Below are positions 61,373 through 64,000 of a stretch of DNA of 64,000 nucleotides, one piece after another. Every line of letters begins with the position of its first letter. The first letter of the stretch is position 1. Location: positions 2,294,001 through 2,358,000 of the forward strand of contig CAWCNI010000004.1 of assembly GCA_963796915.1 (NCBI GenBank), given 5' to 3'. Below the pieces are notes generated by a model. That model searched no databases and had not been told where the DNA came from. It saw nothing but the letters and a program-made list of their open reading frames with translations. The position numbers and the translations under genes are program-made. This DNA is from JAENWD01 sp963796915. Its GTDB lineage: Bacteria; Acidobacteriota; Vicinamibacteria; Vicinamibacterales; JAENWD01.

Positions 61373-63268
61373 TTGTCCCACGTGCAGGACTCCGGGCAGA
61401 CCGCGCCATCCCTCCGTCTCGCGTTGAAATCCCCGCTCGTGCAACGGCGCCTCGTCTTTGCGGCGCTGGTGACGTTGCTGACGATTTACGCCGCCGCGCT
61501 GCGCGCCGACGCGCTCGCCGGCAAGTACGGCCCGCTGCGCGGCCCGGCGTGGGTTGGCGTCATCAACGGGCTTGCCGCCGCAGGATCGCATCTGCGTCCC
61601 GGCGCGGTCGTCTGGCGCGCCGTGCCGACGCCGTACGTCGGCGGCGACCCGATCAACTACATCAAGTACGCGCGAGAGATGGAGGGCTTCTATCAGCCCA
61701 AGGCGCGCGAGCCGATTTTCCTCGTCACGACACGGAGTTTTCTCTGGCTGCTGGACGATCAAGACATCGCGGTGAGCTACGCTTCCGCGACAGCCTCGGT
61801 GCTCCTCGTTCCGGCGACGTTCCTGCTTGGCGCAGCGGCGTTCGGCCCGTGGATCGGCCTGGCGGCTGCCGTCGGCTGGGCGATCGAGTTCGACGTGATC
61901 GCCTGGGCTGTGGACGGGTGGCGCGACGACACGTTTGCGCTGTGCTTCGTGGTGATGGCGTGCGCCGTCGTCTACTTGCGACAACGCGGTACGCGGGCCA
62001 GCGGGATGCTGGCCGGCCTGTGCGGCGCGATGGCCTGCCTGACGCGACTGACGTCGTTGTCGTTCGTCGTGGCGGGACTGGCATGGGCCGTCCTTCAGCC
62101 TGGAAACCGCGTCCGCCGGCCGGACGCGTTGCGGGCGGCAGCAATCGCCGCGCTGGTGACGGTGCTGGGGGTTGGCCCCTACATGGCCAGCTGCTGGCAG
62201 GCCACGGGCGATCCGCTCTACGCGATCAACTACTACACCCGCTACTACGGCGCGGTGCAGGGCCTGGCGCCCGGCTCCCAGGAAGGCGCGGCCAGCTTCG
62301 TGCGCCGTCAACTCGAGCGACCGCTTGGCGCGTTCGACACCGCCGCTGGCGGGCTGATCGGGTGGCCGTTCAACAGCAAGTGGAGCGGATTCAATTTCTG
62401 GACGCCGCTGCTGGGAAGGGTGTTGCGGTGGTGCGCCGTGGCCGGCGTGATCGCGCTCGCCTGGTCGGCAGACGGCCGGCTGCTCCTGGTGCTGTTGCTG
62501 TCGTCGCTGGTGCCATACATGTTCACGTGGGCGATCGGCGGCGGCAACGCCTGGCGGTTCACGGAACACGCCTACCCGATTTACCTGATCGGCGTGTTTG
62601 TGTGGCTCGACGCGCTGGCGCGAGGCCTGCTGGCGGCGGGACGTCGTCCTTTGACGTGGTGGCAAGACGTGTCACGACGCCAATGGCTGGGCGTCGCCGC
62701 CTCCGTCGGCCTCGTTGCCCTCGCAGCGGCGATCAGCCTGACATTGCCCCCATTCGTCAGCCGCGAGGCGCTGGCCTCGGACACCGCTGTGACTCTGGAT
62801 GCCGGGTGGCGCAGCGCGCTGTTCTTCACCGGCGGGTGGTCCAGACCGAGGGCCACTTCGGGAAGCACAGTGGTCGTGAGGGCGGCCCAGCAGCCGACTG
62901 TGGGGCTCCGGATCCTGTTGCCCCGCGCCATGGAGTGCTGGCTCACGTTGCGGCTCGATCCGGCCGAGACCGCGGATCCCTCCCGACAGCCCTCGGTGAC
63001 GTTGTTCGTGAATCGCCGCTACGTCGCCCGGCTGGGGCTCACGCGGGATCCGGCGCGAGTCGGGACCTATCGGTTTCACCTGTCGGAGGGCCTCACGAGG
63101 GCGGGGATCAACCAGATCGAGCTGGTCTCGAGCCATGTGGTGCCGGCGGCAGACGCGGGCCCGCAGTTCGCCTGGCTCGACAAGTCTGCCCCGGTGGCGT
63201 TCCGGTTCTGGTATCTGCGTCTCGAGCCGACGCACGGGCCGGTCGGGCCAGTCGACACGTCCTCGTGA
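61373..63268 (+). CDS. Polytopic GT-C/PMT-like glycosyltransferase
   Basis: 631 residues from TTG 61373; GTG 61382 is an equally good start. About ten membrane helices from residue ~22 to ~465. The first outer loop contains GGDPINYIKYAREMEGFYQPKAREP, an acidic loop followed by REP as in PMT_2-type transferases that use lipid-linked sugars. The C-terminal ~150 residues form a soluble beta domain (LWLTL-like strands, VTLFVNRRYVARLGL), probably periplasmic. Follows panB by 5 bp, so it may share the transcript, though no functional link is apparent. Confidence 0.8.
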   Translation: MSHVQDSGQTAPSLRLALKSPLVQRRLVFAALVTLLTIYAAALRADALAGKYGPLRGPAWVGVINGLAAAGSHLRPGAVVWRAVPTPYVGGDPINYIKYAREMEGFYQPKAREPIFLVTTRSFLWLLDDQDIAVSYASATASVLLVPATFLLGAAAFGPWIGLAAAVGWAIEFDVIAWAVDGWRDDTFALCFVVMACAVVYLRQRGTRASGMLAGLCGAMACLTRLTSLSFVVAGLAWAVLQPGNRVRRPDALRAAAIAALVTVLGVGPYMASCWQATGDPLYAINYYTRYYGAVQGLAPGSQEGAASFVRRQLERPLGAFDTAAGGLIGWPFNSKWSGFNFWTPLLGRVLRWCAVAGVIALAWSADGRLLLVLLLSSLVPYMFTWAIGGGNAWRFTEHAYPIYLIGVFVWLDALARGLLAAGRRPLTWWQDVSRRQWLGVAASVGLVALAAAISLTLPPFVSREALASDTAVTLDAGWRSALFFTGGWSRPRATSGSTVVVRAAQQPTVGLRILLPRAMECWLTLRLDPAETADPSRQPSVTLFVNRRYVARLGLTRDPARVGTYRFHLSEGLTRAGINQIELVSSHVVPAADAGPQFAWLDKSAPVAFRFWYLRLEPTHGPVGPVDTSS

Positions 63269-63331
63269 CGCCCGTGCGCTTGCCGGATCGAGCCCCGTTG
63301 AAATAAGTTAGGCCGCGGCGGAGTGCGGCAT

Positions 63332-64000
63332 ATGGCGACGGTTCCGGTTCCGGTAGTGATGGCGCCGCGTGGGTTCGGCCGAACGGCGCGGCGTGATGCC
63401 TGGTGGGCGACGCCGGGCGTCGTCTTTCTGGTCCTCTCCTCGTTCATCGTCTACGCGACGTGGGCGGCGTTCCAGAACCGCTTCTACGCGTTCGGACCGT
63501 ACCTGTCGCCGTTCTACTCGCCTGAAATCTTCGGCGACTCGCCCCATGCGTGGTTCGGCCCGAAGCCGGCGGCGTGGCCGTGGTGGCTGCCGTTCTCGCC
63601 GGCGCTCCTGATCCTGCCGTTCCCGGGTTTGTTCCGCTTCACCTGCTACTACTATCGCGGCGCGTATTACAAGGCCTTCTGGGCCGATCCGCCGTCATGC
63701 GCCGTCGGCGAGCCGCGGAAATCGTACCGCGGCGAGCATTCATTCCCGCTGATCCTGCAGAACGTCCATCGCTACTTCCTCTACATCGCCCTGCTGTTCC
63801 TGCTGATGCTGCTGCGCGACGTCTGGAAGGCGCTGTGGTTCACCGACCCGGCGACCGGGCACGTCGGCTTCGGCGTCGGCGTCGGCACGCTGGTGCTGGC
63901 CGTCAACGTCGTGCTGCTCGGCGGATACACCCTCGGGTGCCACTCGCTGCGGCACCTCGTGGGCGGCGACTGCGACGAGATCACGTCGGGCGCGCGCATC
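63332..64000 (+). CDS. Membrane protein, 3'-truncated; possible succinate dehydrogenase-type heme anchor
   Basis: ATG 63332; 223 residues are visible and the frame runs off the right edge. Four hydrophobic segments: GVVFLVLSSFIVYATWAAF, WWLPFSPALLILPFPGLF, YFLYIALLFLLMLLRDVW and VGVGTLVLAVNVVLLGGY. Between them RFTCYYYRGAYYKAFWADPP, QNVHRYFLYIA and GCHSLRHLVGG. The His residues in hydrophobic surroundings resemble heme b ligands, and I recall similar proteins encoded just before succinate dehydrogenase/fumarate reductase flavoprotein genes. That link rests on memory and cannot be tested here because the next gene is outside the window. Confidence 0.7.
   Translation, partial: MATVPVPVVMAPRGFGRTARRDAWWATPGVVFLVLSSFIVYATWAAFQNRFYAFGPYLSPFYSPEIFGDSPHAWFGPKPAAWPWWLPFSPALLILPFPGLFRFTCYYYRGAYYKAFWADPPSCAVGEPRKSYRGEHSFPLILQNVHRYFLYIALLFLLMLLRDVWKALWFTDPATGHVGFGVGVGTLVLAVNVVLLGGYTLGCHSLRHLVGGDCDEITSGARI

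Overview
The window is high-GC bacterial chromosome and looks like Acidobacteriota of the Vicinamibacter/Luteitalea type. This is inferred from gene families, not from a marker gene. The signs are an orphan MacB-like permease of the ADOP class, a Ser/Thr kinase with an extracellular TolB-like propeller, paired secreted M13 peptidases, an M16, a tricorn-like S41 and an M28 peptidase, Tat-exported sugar enzymes, a PEP-CTERM protein, and a dispersed intergenic repeat whose translation reads like the RQGYGESAEALRAKA pseudo-peptides common in that phylum. I see no rRNA, tRNA, CRISPR array, prophage, transposase or integrase.

Layout. 1-3.8 kb: end of an unrecognised operon (partial gene, a 1050-aa protein, a small protein resembling a subtilisin propeptide), convergent with a subtilase that has no signal peptide. 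5.5-11.3 kb: lycopene-cyclase-like membrane protein, M13 peptidase, polytopic membrane protein, PEP-CTERM protein. 11.5-17.3 kb: Tat aldo/keto reductase, YCII/DGPF protein plus ECF42-type sigma factor, sugar-isomerase-like TIM barrel, asparagine synthase. 17.4-21.6 kb: two ABC permeases without an ATPase, a 5'-3' exonuclease that seems to start at CTG, a DUF1080 protein. 21.7-28.0 kb: second M13 peptidase, GH1 glucosidase, a three-repeat secreted protein, a GT4 glycosyltransferase. 28.2-37.0 kb: Ser/Thr kinase, NmrA protein, 2TM protein, hybrid histidine kinase, M48 peptidase. 37.1-46 kb: GH172-like protein, REP-like region, CmoA-like methyltransferase, SDR, aldose 1-epimerase, M28 peptidase, ADOP permease. 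46-52.3 kb: M16 peptidase and tricorn-like S41 peptidase. 52.3-59.6 kb: Cys/Met PLP enzyme, diguanylate cyclase, esterase, GAF-alpha-glucan phosphorylase fusion. 59.7-64 kb: panC-panB, a GT-C-like transferase, and a truncated membrane protein that may be a succinate dehydrogenase anchor.

Functionally the window suits a heterotroph living on peptides (eight peptidase genes of seven families: S8, M13 twice, M48, M28, M16, S41) and oligosaccharides (GH1, GH172-like, DUF1080, epimerase, phosphorylase), with pantothenate synthesis and several signalling proteins.

Three patterns stand out. (1) Three genes carry a single-base frameshift close to the 3' end, and in each the family-typical C-terminus is intact in the next frame; two of the sites share the string GTACCGAC. 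(2) Short degenerate tandem repeats lie directly 3' of stop codons at eight places, a different unit at most of them, one 12-mer shared by two. (3) Many genes have a TAnnnT -10-like hexamer 6-20 nt before the start codon and no Shine-Dalgarno, suggesting leaderless or very short-leader mRNAs.
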